This document shows positions 10,434-21,706 of a stretch of DNA of 64,000 bases, piece after piece. The first letter of the stretch is position 1, and the number at the start of each line of letters is the position of its first letter. The position numbers were made by a program, and so were the translations under genes. Below the pieces are notes generated by a model. It was not told where the DNA came from. It saw only the letters and a program-made list of their open reading frames with translations, and did no database searches. This DNA comes from Plasmodiophora brassicae (taxonomy: Eukaryota > Endomyxa > Phytomyxea > Plasmodiophorida > Plasmodiophoridae), in contig JASFAU010000001.1 of the NCBI GenBank assembly GCA_039704465.1, forward strand, positions 1,984,001 to 2,048,000, read 5' to 3'.

Positions 10434-12312
10434 TCAAGCAAGCGCATTCGTGGTGGCTAGTTCCGACGCGTATGCTTTCAGGAATTGCACGGTCTGCACT
10501 GCAATGAGCCGGTTCTTGGCGTCAGCAAGCCAATCAGCAGCAAGTCTTCGTGGGAGACCGTCCGCCTCCAGGCCACCAATCTCGTCGACAGCGTTGTACA
10601 GGTCACCTTGGTAAAGGAAATACGAGGCTCGGTACAATTTCGAGATATCGTCAGACCCGTCCGAATAGTAGTTCCGGTTGACGAGAAGAATGGAAAATAT
10701 GAATGCTTTCAATGCAAGCATTAGCGACAATATAATCAGGGCCCCCCACAGCACATACCTAGGAAATGACCGACAACGCCCGCATCTGGCGGGACCAGGG
10801 CACCACGACGACATGCTGCAGATACGACCTTGAAACGCTCTTGAAGCTGAGCCAGAGTAGGCGCACCTCTTTCAACAAGGTCAGCAGGTAGCTGATTCGA
10901 AAACGTAAGTTTGCAGGGAACATCACGCGTCACAGTGTGCGGCATACCGTTTCAAGCGCTGTCGTGACAGCACTGTCGTTGTCAATCGACTTCAAGCCGA
11001 GGAACCCGTTCTCAAGTGGCGACCCTGACTGGAGTGCAGAGTCCATGGTGATTACAGACGCAGCAAGCACGTGCGCCTGCAGTATATGTCAGACTGACTG
11101 TTAAAGACGGCGATGACTGACGACCTTATGGGATTGTCTCTGCTTCTCCTGGTGCCATGACAGTATCCTCTCGACTTTATCAACTTTGTCCTCAATGTCA
11201 GACATTCGTTTCATACGCCCAGCACGCTCCTCTGCAAACGCTGCTTTTACGGCCTGAAACAACATCAGCTGACAGGCACGCGAATCTGACCGACTGAAGC
11301 ACCTTCTCCTGCGCAATCAAATCTTCTTCGTATTTGACCTTCAGTTCGCTCTCGCGAAGATGCATGGCCGATTTCAGCGCGTCCATAACCCGCTGCTCAA
11401 TCATTGTGTCGTATTCGTGCCGTACTTCTGCCTCTTTTTGAAGCAACTAAGTCATGGGGTGCACTCATAAGCAGTCGTTCCGGTCAACAGGTCCCAGGCT
11501 TCCCACCAGCGCATGCACTTGAGCCGCAGCGTCGTTCGGTGCAGGCTCGGGTTCCGCTGTAACCGCACCTGGCTGTACAACATCACCTTCCTCTAAATCT
11601 TCAGGCGGGATATCCGGATTTCGTGCCTTCCTGAGAAACACATGCCGGTTGTCAGACGCGCCCGGAAGGCGTCCGATGTGATACGTACTGGTAATCTTCC
11701 TTAAGAGCATCATCCGACAACGTACGGATAGTGTCGTGGACCTTCAGCACAGCGTCATGCAGCACCTTTGGACAGGTTGACATTCACGACAGAACGCAAC
11801 GAGGCACATGGGTCCACCTCGGCATATTGCGGGCCGATCGCATCGTCAACCACTGCGCGAACACGTTCGTCCTGATGATAAGCATACAGAGCACATCCTC
11901 CAAGCACAACAGGAACGCCCCCAACTACCAAGAAGCGACGAAACCAAGACCGTTTCGATGCACCTTCCACAACGGGCAGTGGTGGTCCTAGCAAGCACAA
12001 GATGAATGACGTCACATGCCAAGTACACCGCAACTTCGTGCCCGTACCGGATCCACCACCGCTCCCTGCGTTAGACGGCGATTTCGCATTCGAAGTCGGA
12101 GGGGAATTCGCGTTCGACGGGGGCGGAGGCTTCGCGTTCGACGGGGGCGGAGGCTTCGCGTTCGCCGGAGGGGATTTCACGTTCGTCGCCGAGGCGGATT
12201 TCCGGTCGGGTTTCAGATTTGGCGCCGACGGCGGTGGCGTCGGTGGCGGTTTCTTGGCCATCGTTCGAATGCAGTGATGCGGTCGTCGCATCAGCAGCGT
12301 TCGCGCCAGCAT
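10434..12312 (-). CDS. MIC60: MICOS complex subunit MIC60 (mitofilin)
   Basis: Nine exons (12312-12048, 11987-11818, 11765-11689, 11630-11507, 11446-11303, 11253-11125, 11076-10948, 10891-10759, 10705-10434) join in phase, with introns of 48-60 bp, to 480 residues. The start is a basic mitochondrial presequence (MLARTLLMRRPHHCIRT), then a Pro/Asn/Lys-rich linker and a membrane span (RFLVVGGVPVVLGGCALYAY). A charged coiled coil is followed by the mitofilin signature: GAPTLAQLQERFKVV, then YFLYQGDLYNAV and LAADWLADAKNRL. MIC60 shapes crista junctions in the inner membrane. The first intron (60 bp) has no in-frame stop, so its retention would add 20 residues without breaking the frame. Confidence 0.92.
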
Positions 12313-12670
12313 CGCGCGTAAACACGGGCCTCGGTTAGACCGGCCGGGATGCCACCTCGATCAGCGGTGCTACGTGCTACCCACTGATTGGAGCCGGGCC
12401 ACCCCGAAAAACAGATGACATCTTTCGGCAGATTTTTGTCGACCCAATGGGCAGTGCTGCGTGTCGTTGAATGACGCGGTGGGGGACGGCCGATGCGCGA
12501 GTAATAGCCAGCGATAACGAAAGGTTGTTCTTTGTACTTGGATACTGCCAGAATACATTTTATACGTCGCATCAGACGCAACCAGGTATTGCGAACGGAG
12601 CGTCTCCAACGGTGACCCGCATCAGTTCAGCAGCAAGACATCAGGTCGCTGCCAGCCATGGAGACAAGTT

Positions 12671-13318
12671 TCAGAAATCGGGGCGAGGCACGTGCCCGAA
12701 CGGCTGGAGGAGGTCGGCGACAGAGGATGCGAGGGCCAGCGATACGCGATGCGACGCCTGCACGCACCTGAGAGCCCACCAAAGAGGGTATGTGGTACTG
12801 GCACCGTTAACACTCAACGGGGGCACGTGGCCCTTGCACAGCCTCGGTACGACCGACCGGTACAGAACCTACGCGAGCCCGGTTCGGGACGACGCGTCCA
12901 ACTTAATCGACGGGATGCGGCCCGACTCGATGTCCAGGCAGCACAGTCGTAAGCGGAACGGGTCCGTCCGGGTCGCCAGCAATGTCTGCAGGTGATGGCG
13001 GACGTGCTCTGGAAGATTCGGCTTCGACAGCGCAGATCGGGCGCGCCCGATGAGAAACCGAACCCAAACATCATCCGTGCGGGTGCCATCATCGTCGTCT
13101 TCGGTGTCGCCATCGGAAACGACAGCCGTGGATAGCGATGCCTGGGACGTGCTCGCCGGTGTCTCCGCCTCGACCCACCGGACGTGATCCTGTGTGCACC
13201 GTAGCGCGCCTGATGGTATCACGAGGACATTTTCGGTATCGGTGCTGCTATCGTGTGCGCCCTGCAACTGCTGCCGGATGCGCTCATGGCTAGCCAGGAG
13301 CCGCCGACGACGACGCAT
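12671..13318 (-). CDS. hypothetical protein
   Basis: Two exons, 13318-12873 and 12767-12671, join in phase 2 across a 105-bp intron (GTAGGT...CTCTCAG), which is longer than most here. With the ATG at 13318 the product is 180 residues: a basic start (MRRRRRLLASHERIRQQ), an acidic Asp-rich stretch, and a conserved-looking core (WVRFLIGRARSALS, then HHLQTLLATRT and IPSIKLDASS). The core loosely resembles the entry of an SMP-type lipid-transfer domain, but that is a guess. The frame is open upstream of 13318 to about 13450, so further 5' exons are possible. Confidence 0.45.
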
Positions 13319-13994
13319 CGCCCCTGTTTTCGCTCCGCCGGTTCCGTACAATCGCGGCCAGATTGCCGACCAGGCGGTGTTTGCCTGTTCCGGCGGTTGT
13401 CCAGCCTGCAAAGGGCGCCCCCCCCCTCAAGGCGCTGTAGTTTGTCGTTGATCAGACTCGAATGGCCTGGCCAGGATTGAATACACTGTGGCTGCATCTC
13501 GTCGTGCCGGATCAGTTCAGCATTTACGTCAGGTTGCGCAACTGGAGCCTTCGGTCGTCGAGTTCTACTGTCCGGCGATCGCCCTGGTGGCAGCGTTGGG
13601 CGTCGTCGACGGCGCTGTGCTGTGTACCCGCGGACGGCACCTGGTACGGCCGATGCGGCATCCGAATGGCCCGTCGACGTAGCTCCTCTATGCAGGTTTG
13701 TTGGCTAATGCGAGTGGATGGTATTCGTAGGCTTGAAAGGTAGCAGAGAATGACGCTGGTGCATCCCTGAAGCCAGACTCAGCAGGTGTACGTCGTCTCT
13801 CTATTGAGTACGGTGGCATAACAGCCGAGTGAGCTGTACAGCGAGTACTGCCGTACGAGCTGGTGAGCATCCGACACAGGTGCCCTGGTCGACGACAATG
13901 GTGACGTCACCGACAAGAGGTACTGCCTTATCAGACATTGGAGTCTACGCGGAACAACTGGGTATCAGAGCAGCGACGAATGCGCGATCATGAG
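13319..13994. other. 676-bp stretch, possible 5' exons
   Basis: A nine-base C run lies at about 13418-13426. Minus-strand frames near 13440-13570 look partly coding, including DDRRLQLRNLT and LINDKLQRLEG, but I could not join them in phase to the gene at 12671-13318. The rest, after about 13690, holds nothing I can name. Confidence 0.3.
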
Positions 13995-14112
13995 CAAGCG
14001 GTCTTCAATGTCCATCGTCAATATTCCCCATTGGACTTGTCCATCGTGACCGTCTGCTTCGGACATCTTGGCGGCAATCCAATGGGACGGCCGATGGACA
14101 TTGCGGATCGAT
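13995..14112. repeat. hairpin repeat, copy A
   Basis: The left arm holds TCAATGTCCATCG at 14005-14017 and CCCATTGGA at 14027-14035. The right arm holds the complements in reverse order: TCCAATGGG at 14078-14086 and CGATGGACATTG at 14092-14103. The two arms can pair around a loop of about 40 bp. The design is shared with copies B and C and looks like a small non-autonomous inverted-repeat element. Confidence 0.75.
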
Positions 14113-14213
14113 GAATCCTGGTGTCGTTAATGCTGTTCCCAGCAACTCCGTATCATGTTTCAGAAACATGTTCTAAACTGCATGCGAGCTGCGGTAATCC
14201 GGTCACGATCCAT

Positions 14214-14330
14214 CGGTTTTTCAATGTCCACCAGCAGTCCCATTCGGCTCGCTGCCATGTGTCTGCCCTTTGCGGGATGGAGTTAATGCCAACGAGATAA
14301 ATGGGATTGCCGATGGACATTGCGGATCAA
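14214..14330. repeat. hairpin repeat, copy B
   Basis: The left arm has TCAATGTCCACC from 14221 and the right arm has CGATGGACATTG from 14311, with inner GTCCCATT and AATGGGAT segments that also pair. The right arm shares ATTGCCGATGGACATTGC with copy C. Confidence 0.75.
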
Positions 14331-14399
14331 TCGTTCTTGGTTTCACTAACGCCGTCAGCTGCACCATGTGAAGCCCTGCCCAAGCGTTCTCGAGCGAGA

Positions 14400-14912
14400 C
14401 TACCTACCTACATACCTATGTACCAGTAGTCTCTTCAAGTCGCCGGCCCGCGCAACGCCGCACGCACTCCGCAGGCAGACCGTCGCGTCCACGCCGAGCT
14501 TCGGTGGGACCGTGAACTCCGGCAACACCGTACGGCGTCCGCGGGTCGTTGTCACGTCCACACCCGCGGGGAACCTCGGGTCCTTCGCGGACATCGCGGA
14601 CTCCGCCGGGCCACAATTAATTCCGTCCACCCACCACAACAACGCGATCAACCAGGCCCCTCGTCGACGATGCGTCCTCCCCGGTCGGCCGGTCCGCTTC
14701 GGCAGGTGTTCGTTCGGCCGGATTAATCGGCCGTCGGAACTTGGTATACCTTTGCCGCCGACATCACTTCCGAAGCGGTCGTTCCTGTGGATCCCGTCAT
14801 TCCAGTACATAAGGCCACGGCGACCACACGCAACGATGTAGCACAAGACCACGGCGGAGCCAAGCAGGGACGAACTCAAAGCAACGGCGATAATCTGAAC
14901 AGCGGCGATCAT
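14400..14912 (-). CDS. hypothetical single-span membrane protein
   Basis: The frame is open for 170 residues from an ATG at 14912. It starts with a clear hydrophobic segment (MIAAVQIIAVALSSSLLGSA), long enough for a signal anchor, followed by a basic, Gly- and Arg-rich region without a recognisable domain. It lies between hairpin copies B and C in a gene-poor island. It could be a lineage-specific gene or a chance frame. The membrane segment at the very start and the single ATG favour a real gene, but no homology supports it. Confidence 0.4.
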   Translation of the reverse strand: MIAAVQIIAVALSSSLLGSAVVLCYIVACGRRGLMYWNDGIHRNDRFGSDVGGKGIPSSDGRLIRPNEHLPKRTGRPGRTHRRRGAWLIALLWWVDGINCGPAESAMSAKDPRFPAGVDVTTTRGRRTVLPEFTVPPKLGVDATVCLRSACGVARAGDLKRLLVHRYVGR

Positions 14913-14927
14913 GCGATCACGGGCAGT

Positions 14928-15062
14928 CGTTCCTCAATGTCCATCGTCTTTCGCATTCGACTCAGCTCTCAGGCGACGCGTCGACCCGGTTCGCTAGCGA
15001 CCCAGGGTACCCGTCACCTGAGATTGGCGAATGCGATTGCCGATGGACATTGCGGATCGGTT
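14928..15062. repeat. hairpin repeat, copy C
   Basis: The left arm has TCAATGTCCATCG at 14934-14946 followed by CGCATTCG. The right arm has CGAATGCG and then CGATGGACATTG at 15041-15052. The right arm is also the left end of the 247-bp tandem duplication, so a second right arm sits at 15283-15312. Confidence 0.75.
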
Positions 15063-15523
15063 GTTCGTGATGTCGTTCAGGCTTGTCAGTTTCCGCCGTC
15101 TCCAGCAACCCGAGTGAATGTCAGGCAACCCTTGTGTATTAAAAAGTAACGGGAGCTAGCGCCCATGCCGTCATTGTCGCCCCTCTGGTGTTACTTTGTA
15201 TGCCGGTGACGATAAGGCTAGCACCAGCTGGACAGAATGCGAGCCCTCGGCCCAGGTTCGGTGTGTCGTGCCTTAGGGCGAATGCGATTGCCGATGGACA
15301 TTGCGGATCGGTTGTTCGTGATGTCGTTCAGGCTTGTCAGTTTCCGCCGTCTCCAGCAACCCGAGTGAATGTCAGGCAACCCTTGTGTATTAAAAAGTAA
15401 CGGGAGCTAGCGCCCATGCCGTCATTGTCGCCCCTCTGGTGTTACTTTGTATGCCGGTGACGATAAGGCTAGCACCAGCTGGACAGAATGCGAGCCCTCG
15501 GCCCAGGTTCGGTGTGTCGTGCC
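15026..15523. repeat. tandem direct duplication, two 247-bp copies
   Basis: Bases 15026-15272 and 15277-15523 look identical by eye, offset by 251 bp. Each copy holds the hairpin right arm, an AT-rich patch (TATTAAAAAGTAAC) and the last 44 codons plus stop of the kelch gene. Copy 2 contains the real gene end (stop at 15390-15392). Copy 1 carries an orphan duplicate of that end. The identity implies a recent event. Confidence 0.9.
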
Positions 15524-16697
15524 TGTTGTCGATGGTAACCGGGAGCCATCGCCTGGCTTCGACATCGAAGACACGCGGCATCCACGCCTGCCAGCAGATC
15601 GCCTTGTTCCCAACCGCCACAGCATGAATGTCCTCCGATTCGTCGTACGGCCACGTCTCCGACGTAATCATCTGATGGGGCGTGCTCTTGCCCCAGATGT
15701 CGACTTGCGTCAGATGTTTGCTGTCGATAACGTGCAGATTGCCGTTGATGACCACGCTGGCATTATAGAGGTCGCTGGCGCCGAACCCGGCACAGAAGCG
15801 CCAGGACATTGTTCGCGTGTCCAGCGCTCGCACCTGGATCCAGTCGCGAGCAACGAATGCGCCGTCCCAGGTTCCAGCGACGACGATCTCATGACCGGCA
15901 ACGTGGGCCCTGTGCAGGAACCGGTTCACTCGAACCTTTGGGCGGTCGCCTTTCGCCGTCCGACTCGACCATCTCATCGGGACGGACGACGTCTCCAGGA
16001 CGTGGACCGAATCGGATGGTTCATCGACGTCGGTCAGCCCTCCCATAACGTAGACCCGTGTGCCAATCGCAACTGATACGTGGCCGGCGCGCGCGCAGGG
16101 AACCGCCCCCACCGTGGGTACGCGTTCCCACGTGTGCGAGTCCAGGTGCAGAACGGTCGCATCGTCGGTTAACGCAGGGCCCAGGAACCCACCAAAGTGC
16201 AAGATGGCGTTCAGGTGCGGCAGGTACGTCGCCGTGTGGAACTTGACAGGCGAAGGCCCCGTATTGGCACCCGGACACGTGGTATGCAGAGGCACCCATG
16301 CGAGCCGGGTGAAGAACCGGCCCGGCTGCAGAACTCGTTGGACCAACTCTCTGGCGGGGCGCTGACGATCCGTGTCTAGGCCGGCCAGTGTCTCCATGAA
16401 CGCCGGATCGAGAAGTCGGGCCCACGCCCTGCGAATGCGTTCAGACCGTGTCAGAGCCGGAGGCATCATCGGGTGACTATACCGGTCCGAGTCGCAGAGG
16501 CGCCGGAACCGATGCGACACGACGGATGCCAGGCAGAGGTCGCGCGCGTTCAGGAATGCGACGACGGCGTCCAGCATGGGATCGGGGAACGCATCCAGCG
16601 TGGGCTCAATCAGACGCCGCCTCTTCGCGCTCGCCATGACCGGGGACGAACGCTCTTCAGTGATCCACTCTGGCAACGACGGATGTGCCGCTGTCAT
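15390..16697 (-). CDS. F-box and kelch-repeat protein
   Basis: A single exon of 435 residues. An F-box-like segment comes first (FPDPMLDAVVAFLNARDLC followed by SVVSHRFRRLC), then a linker. Kelch-type beta-propeller blades follow, with motifs such as AILHFGGF, THTW-like HTWERVP, RAGHVSVAIGTRVYVMGG and HVAGHEIVVAG. F-box/kelch proteins usually serve as substrate adaptors of SCF ubiquitin ligases, and that role is inferred here. A second in-frame ATG 20 codons in is an alternative start. The gene's last 44 codons are duplicated just downstream in the 247-bp tandem repeat. Confidence 0.8.
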   Translation of the reverse strand: MTAAHPSLPEWITEERSSPVMASAKRRRLIEPTLDAFPDPMLDAVVAFLNARDLCLASVVSHRFRRLCDSDRYSHPMMPPALTRSERIRRAWARLLDPAFMETLAGLDTDRQRPARELVQRVLQPGRFFTRLAWVPLHTTCPGANTGPSPVKFHTATYLPHLNAILHFGGFLGPALTDDATVLHLDSHTWERVPTVGAVPCARAGHVSVAIGTRVYVMGGLTDVDEPSDSVHVLETSSVPMRWSSRTAKGDRPKVRVNRFLHRAHVAGHEIVVAGTWDGAFVARDWIQVRALDTRTMSWRFCAGFGASDLYNASVVINGNLHVIDSKHLTQVDIWGKSTPHQMITSETWPYDESEDIHAVAVGNKAICWQAWMPRVFDVEARRWLPVTIDNRHDTPNLGRGLAFCPAGASLIVTGIQSNTRGATMTAWALAPVTF

Positions 16698-16956
16698 ATG
16701 ACTCGCAGCATTCCAGACGCCTCCCGTACGACATGCAACATCTACCGTACGACGTACTACTAGTAGTAGTACCCGTGCCGTTCATGGCGGCGCCTTGTGG
16801 GGCAGCGCCCCCTCCCCCCGCGCGATCACATCCCGTACATGGCATTTGCCTTGTGGGGCGACCCGTGTGATTAGCGCTGATATTCTGGAGATGGTCATAC
16901 CCCCACCGTACGGTACCGATTTTCGGTGTGTGCCGTACCGTTGTTCACATAGCCTA

Positions 16957-19900
16957 ATGCCGTCCATGGAGGTGGTCGTTGTCGGGTCCAAGTTCAGCGA
17001 CGATGACGACGTTGGGCCCGCCTCAGCAAAGACACTGTTGCGAGCGACACATTCCGACGCGCGAATCGTCGAACGATCCGCCGAGGGTGACGAGCATGAG
17101 GCCCTGGTGCCCGATGAGGACGAGGTCCACGCGACGTTCCATTCGGCGCGCACCGATAAGCACCGGTCGTCCATGATGGGCGACGAAGGCACCGCACCGC
17201 CGATCCCGTTCTCGTCGGGGCTGACATCAGCGCAAGCCGCCGAGTACCTTCGCAGGTACGGGCGCAACGAGCTGGTCGAGAAGGTGAAGCCGATGTGGAA
17301 GCTGTTCCTGGAGCAGTTCACGGCGCCGATGCCGATCGGCATCTGGATCGCCATCGTCGTCGAGGCCAGCCTGCAGGAGTGGGCCGACGCCGTCATTCTC
17401 TTCATCCTACAATGCATCAACGGCACCGTCGGGTTCCTGGAGGCGCGCAAGGCGGGCAACGCCGTCGCCGCCCTGAAAGCGACGCTGAAGCCCGGTGCGT
17501 GGTGCACGCGGCTGCCTTGTGGGTGCGGGCCGGGGCGACTAACGCGCGCACCCAGTCGCGCAGGTCAAACGCGATGGCGTCTGGCAGACGATCCACGCCG
17601 CGTTCCTCGTCCCTGGCGACTGCGTCACGCTCAGCTCGGGGACGGCCGTCCCCGCTGACTGCGTCGTCAACAGCGGCATCGTCCACGTCGACCAGTCGTC
17701 GTTAACAGGTACGCGTGCCTGGCATCGCCGTCGCACCCTGGCTAACGTCCACGCGCGAAGGCGAATCGCTGCCGGTGCGCATGGGCAAAGGAATGACCGT
17801 GAGGATGGGGTCAACGGTGGCGAGGGGCGAGGTCGAAGCGACCGTGTTCCTGACGGGCATGCAGACGTTCTACGGGAAGACGGCCGCGCTGCTCCAGGCG
17901 GGCGTCGACGAGCTCGGCGAACTGCAGAAGTTGCTGCTGCGGGTCGTGCTGGTCCTTCTGGGCGCATCGACGGTCCTCTGTGGCATCACGCTGCTGTACC
18001 TGCTCCTGAACGGCGAGAACGTGACCGAGTCGCTCGGGTTCGTCGTCGTCCTGATGGTCGCGTCGATCCCGATCGCGATGGAGGTTGTCGTCACGGCCAC
18101 GTTAGCGCTTGGCAGCCGCGAACTCGCTGCCGAATCGGTAAGGGCCTGCGTGTCGCCGACGGGGACCATGGCCAGCAGCAGCAGTTGACAGGCGGGGTCA
18201 GGCGATCGTGGCGTGCTTGTCAGCAATCGAGAGGCTGTCGGGGATCACAGTCCTGTGCTCGGACAAGACGGGAACGCTGACGCTGAACAAGATGGTGATC
18301 CAGAACGAGTGCCCGACGTACCTGCCAGGTGTGACGCGCGCCGATGTCCTCCTGCACGCATCGCTCGCGACGAAATGGAAGGAGCCGCCGAAAGACGCGC
18401 TTGACACGATGGTACGTGTGTCATCAACAGCACCGAGAACGGCGTCGATGAACTGACGGGCGGAGGGCAGATCCTGGGCGTCACCGACTTCGACAGGTGC
18501 AACCAGTTCGAGCAGATCGACTATACGCCGTTCGACCCGTCGCTGAAACGCACCGAAGCCGTCGTGCGGGACCCAACCGGTGGGTGCCAGAACGGCGTCG
18601 ATCGTGCCATCGGCGATCAGTGAGCCGCTTTGTACGGCAGGTCGCACGTACCGCGTTGCCAAAGGCGCCCCGCACGTTCTCCTGGAGCTATGCCAGAATC
18701 GGAAGCGTTTCGAGGTACGGGTGGCATGGCGGATGATGCCGCGATTGTGCCCCCGGTATGAACGAGCGCGGCAGGCACCTATGGAGAACGCCGTTCTCGA
18801 CTTGGCGGCGCGTGGGGTGCGTTCGCTGGCTGTGGCGCGAACTGAACCGGATGGCCAGTGGGCCATCATGGGCATCCTGTCGTTCCTGGATCCACCAAGG
18901 TACTGCCAGTACGGGCAAGGCACCCACCTATGCCATCGTTCATCAGTTGCAACCCAGGCCGGATTCCAAAGCGACCATTAAGAAGGCGAACGAGTACGGC
19001 GTCGTTGTGAAGATGATCACGGGCGACCATCAACTGGTGGCCGTGGAGACGTCAAAGGCGCTGGGGCTGGGCCAAGCCGACATTATGCAGTGCACGCTCG
19101 GCAAGTTACCAACGATTGATTTATCGGGCGGGCACTTGAGCGTGCCGGACACGCTGGGGCGCGATTACGCACCGCTGGTCATGTCCAAGGACGGGTTCTC
19201 GCAGGCGCTCCCCGAGCACAAGTACGTCATCGTCGAGGCGTTGAAGCAGTCGGGTGCGATCGTCGGCATGACGGGCGACGGCGTCAACGACGCACCCGCG
19301 CTGAAGGTGGCCAGCGTTGGAATCGTCAGTGGCCTGAACGTCGTCTGGGCACTGTCAGAATTTGACCAGGGCGAGTGTAGGCGGTTCATGGGGCGACTGA
19401 CGCCGCACGAGCCGCTGCTGATATCATCCTGACAGAGCCGGGCCTCGGCGCCATTGTCGAGGTGCGGTAACGGGACCATGCGCCGCGTTCCATACGCTGA
19501 ACGTTTCGCGCTAGGCCATCATCATTGCTAGACGCATCTTCGCCCGCATGCATTCGTTCCTCGTGTACCGCATAGCGGCGACGATCCAGCTTCTGACGTT
19601 CTTCTTTATTGGTGTTCTGTTCGTGCACCCAGCCGCGTACGACCCGTCGTTCCCGCCCTTCTGGAAGATGCCCGTCATTGCCCTCATTGTCATCACCGTC
19701 CTCAATGACGGCACCATCGTGCGCCTGCCCACCCTGCCTCAAACTGCATGGCATTCATCGAGGTGCTGTAGGTCAGCATCGCGTACGACCGGGTGACGGC
19801 GTCGAAGCAACCGGAATCGTGGAACCTGATGAAACTGTGGGGCATGGCGTTCACCTTGGGGTCTGTTGCCTGTGCATCATCCCTCGTGCTGCTGCACCTA

Positions 19901-20611
19901 TCCCTGAATTCGGTCTCGTACGTGGCACGCCCGTTGCCAGAGCGTGTCCCGCGAATCATGTGCGTTCCCGTTAGGTCCGGGTCCATGTTCCACATGCTGG
20001 GCCTGCCTCCCATGACCTATGGGTCCGTTGTCACCTCAATCTACCGTACGCGGTCCAATGCAGGACGCGTAGTATGGAGCTGACGTCGTTGGTGGTGCAG
20101 TCAAAGTGAGCCTGTCCGACTTCCTGACGATATTCGCGGCACGAACGGGGGCCGCACCGTGCTATTCGTCGCGCCCGAGGTTGACAATGATGTGCCGTTT
20201 GATGGAAAGGGGCGCTCATAGGCTGTGCGTGTAACAGCATTGCCTTGCTCGCGGCAGCGTTCTTCGCAGTGCTGATGTCGACGATCCTATCGTTAACGTG
20301 GCCGTTCGACCAGGGCGCCGAACCCGTCCACTTCAAGAACGTCATCTTCATTTGGATCTATTGCCTAGTCTGGTTCATCATCCAAGACGGTACAGCGCTC
20401 CCACCAATACGGCGAGCGAACGAGTGCTAACCTTGTCATCGTAGCGTGCAAAGTCGGGGCCTTCCGTCTCGCTGATCGCTTGTCGAAACACCCGGTCATC
20501 TCCACGTTCGCGCGGCGCTATTCAAGCTTCATCGAGTTGTCGTCCCTGTCGATGCAGCCGTTGATCGACGAAGACAGCGAGACGGAGATCGCCATCCAGA
20601 CCACCTCGTAA
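16957..20611 (+). CDS. PMA1: plasma-membrane-type (P3A) proton-transporting ATPase
   Basis: Fifteen exons (16957-17494, 17556-17708, 17761-18137, 18202-18411, 18471-18579, 18641-18714, 18775-18899, 18958-19324, 19381-19461, 19515-19718, 19772-19917, 19975-20045, 20101-20179, 20238-20389, 20445-20611) give 950 residues. P-type motifs appear in order: LVPGD, SSLTGES, SIPIAMEVV, the phosphorylated CSDKTGTLTLNK, KGAPHV, MITGD and MTGDGVNDAPAL. The lack of type II insertions, together with SLSDFLTIFAARTG and IWIYCLVWFIIQDACK, points to the P3A proton pumps of plants, fungi and protists. The pump builds the plasma-membrane proton gradient. The C-terminus is short and lacks a clear plant-style autoinhibitory domain. 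Confidence 0.95.
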
Positions 20612-21706
20612 GTCGTTTACGTTCCATTCCGATTCGCCTACTACACATTTGCATTGCCCGTTCCACGATCCGAACACGCAGGCCGAAGTAGCGTGTTCGC
20701 ACCGCCCATCGAGGAATAGCCAGGAAACGGGCCGATGCTACGTACGTAGGTATGTCACTTGGAACTTTTCGCATCTGCCTACTCCCATATCCCAGGCTCG
20801 TCTGACGGGTAGCGGGTCCTGCGCCCGGTTGCCGCCATCGGTGACCGATCGATCGGCGCTGGCGACTAGCGGGCACTGCGATCTGGGACCGAAATGTGGG
20901 CAATGCCACCAGACGAACCAGTGTCCTGTCTATAATCGTTCTTCTGATCATGCCGGCCCGGCGGGTCGCACCACTGACGCGCTTAGAATCCCCTGAAGTC
21001 TCTGGCCTATCTGGAGGACGACCCGGCTGTGCGCCTAACAGGTGGTCAATCACACTGTGTAAGATGAGCGAGCTCCCCAAAGACAGGCACCTGAATGGGG
21101 AACTCTGTCGGATCTGGAAAAGAACGTTGGGACTACAATACGGTGGTCCCATGGCGGACGACGCCAGCTAATGTATTGTCCTGAGCGATTGGGCACGTAT
21201 ACGATGCATGTAGAGGTGGCCTCCGAAAAGGCACGGCGAGCTCTCAGTAAGGCATCCGTTATTTGTTGTTGTTGTCTGCTCAAGTAGCAGAACCACATCG
21301 GATGACATGATCGTTATCCATACGCTTCGCCCCCCTACGGCAGGGTCCGACTTAAATCCGTATACTGGGTGCATGCTGGCCATACTGTGATACCGGTTCG
21401 CTTCCTAGAGCGATATTAACAGACGACGACTGAAAAGGGACTAAGTACGCGGCACGTAATTGGATATTACGGTGATAATAATTGTATATCCAAGCTCCAA
21501 CCAATTAGATGGAGGCTCCTGTAAAGAACTGCTCTGACGAAATTGCCGGCTCACACATGCATGTAATACAAGTCTGCCTCCCGAATGAGTCGCCCGGCGC
21601 TAAATGTCGACGCCTATCCTGTGAAGTCCGTTTTTAGCAATCCTGCGTACACAGTGCTGTCGACACCTGACAGATGGCATGTAGCACTGGCACCTGGAAC
21701 CTACAC
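20612..21706. other. 1.1-kb intergenic region
   Basis: No exon is supported. A minus-strand frame of about 200 codons overlaps the ATPase 3' end and has coding-shadow composition. A CTACGTACGTAGGTATGT motif lies near 20739-20756. A more AT-rich patch near 21440-21520 could be the promoter of the next gene. Confidence 0.5.

Noticed and set aside
12002..12321. Plus-strand Gly/Phe-rich frame (GGGGFAFDGGGG type)
   Set aside because: It is the antisense of the Pro/Asn-repeat linker of MIC60.
13995..15523. CRISPR array
   Set aside because: The repeats are inverted pairs with uneven spacing and unequal copies in a eukaryotic genome, not short direct repeats with regular spacers.
20529..21152. Minus-strand frame of about 200 codons downstream of the ATPase
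   Set aside because: It overlaps the last ATPase exon, is Arg/Ser-rich and shows no signal, domain or intron structure.
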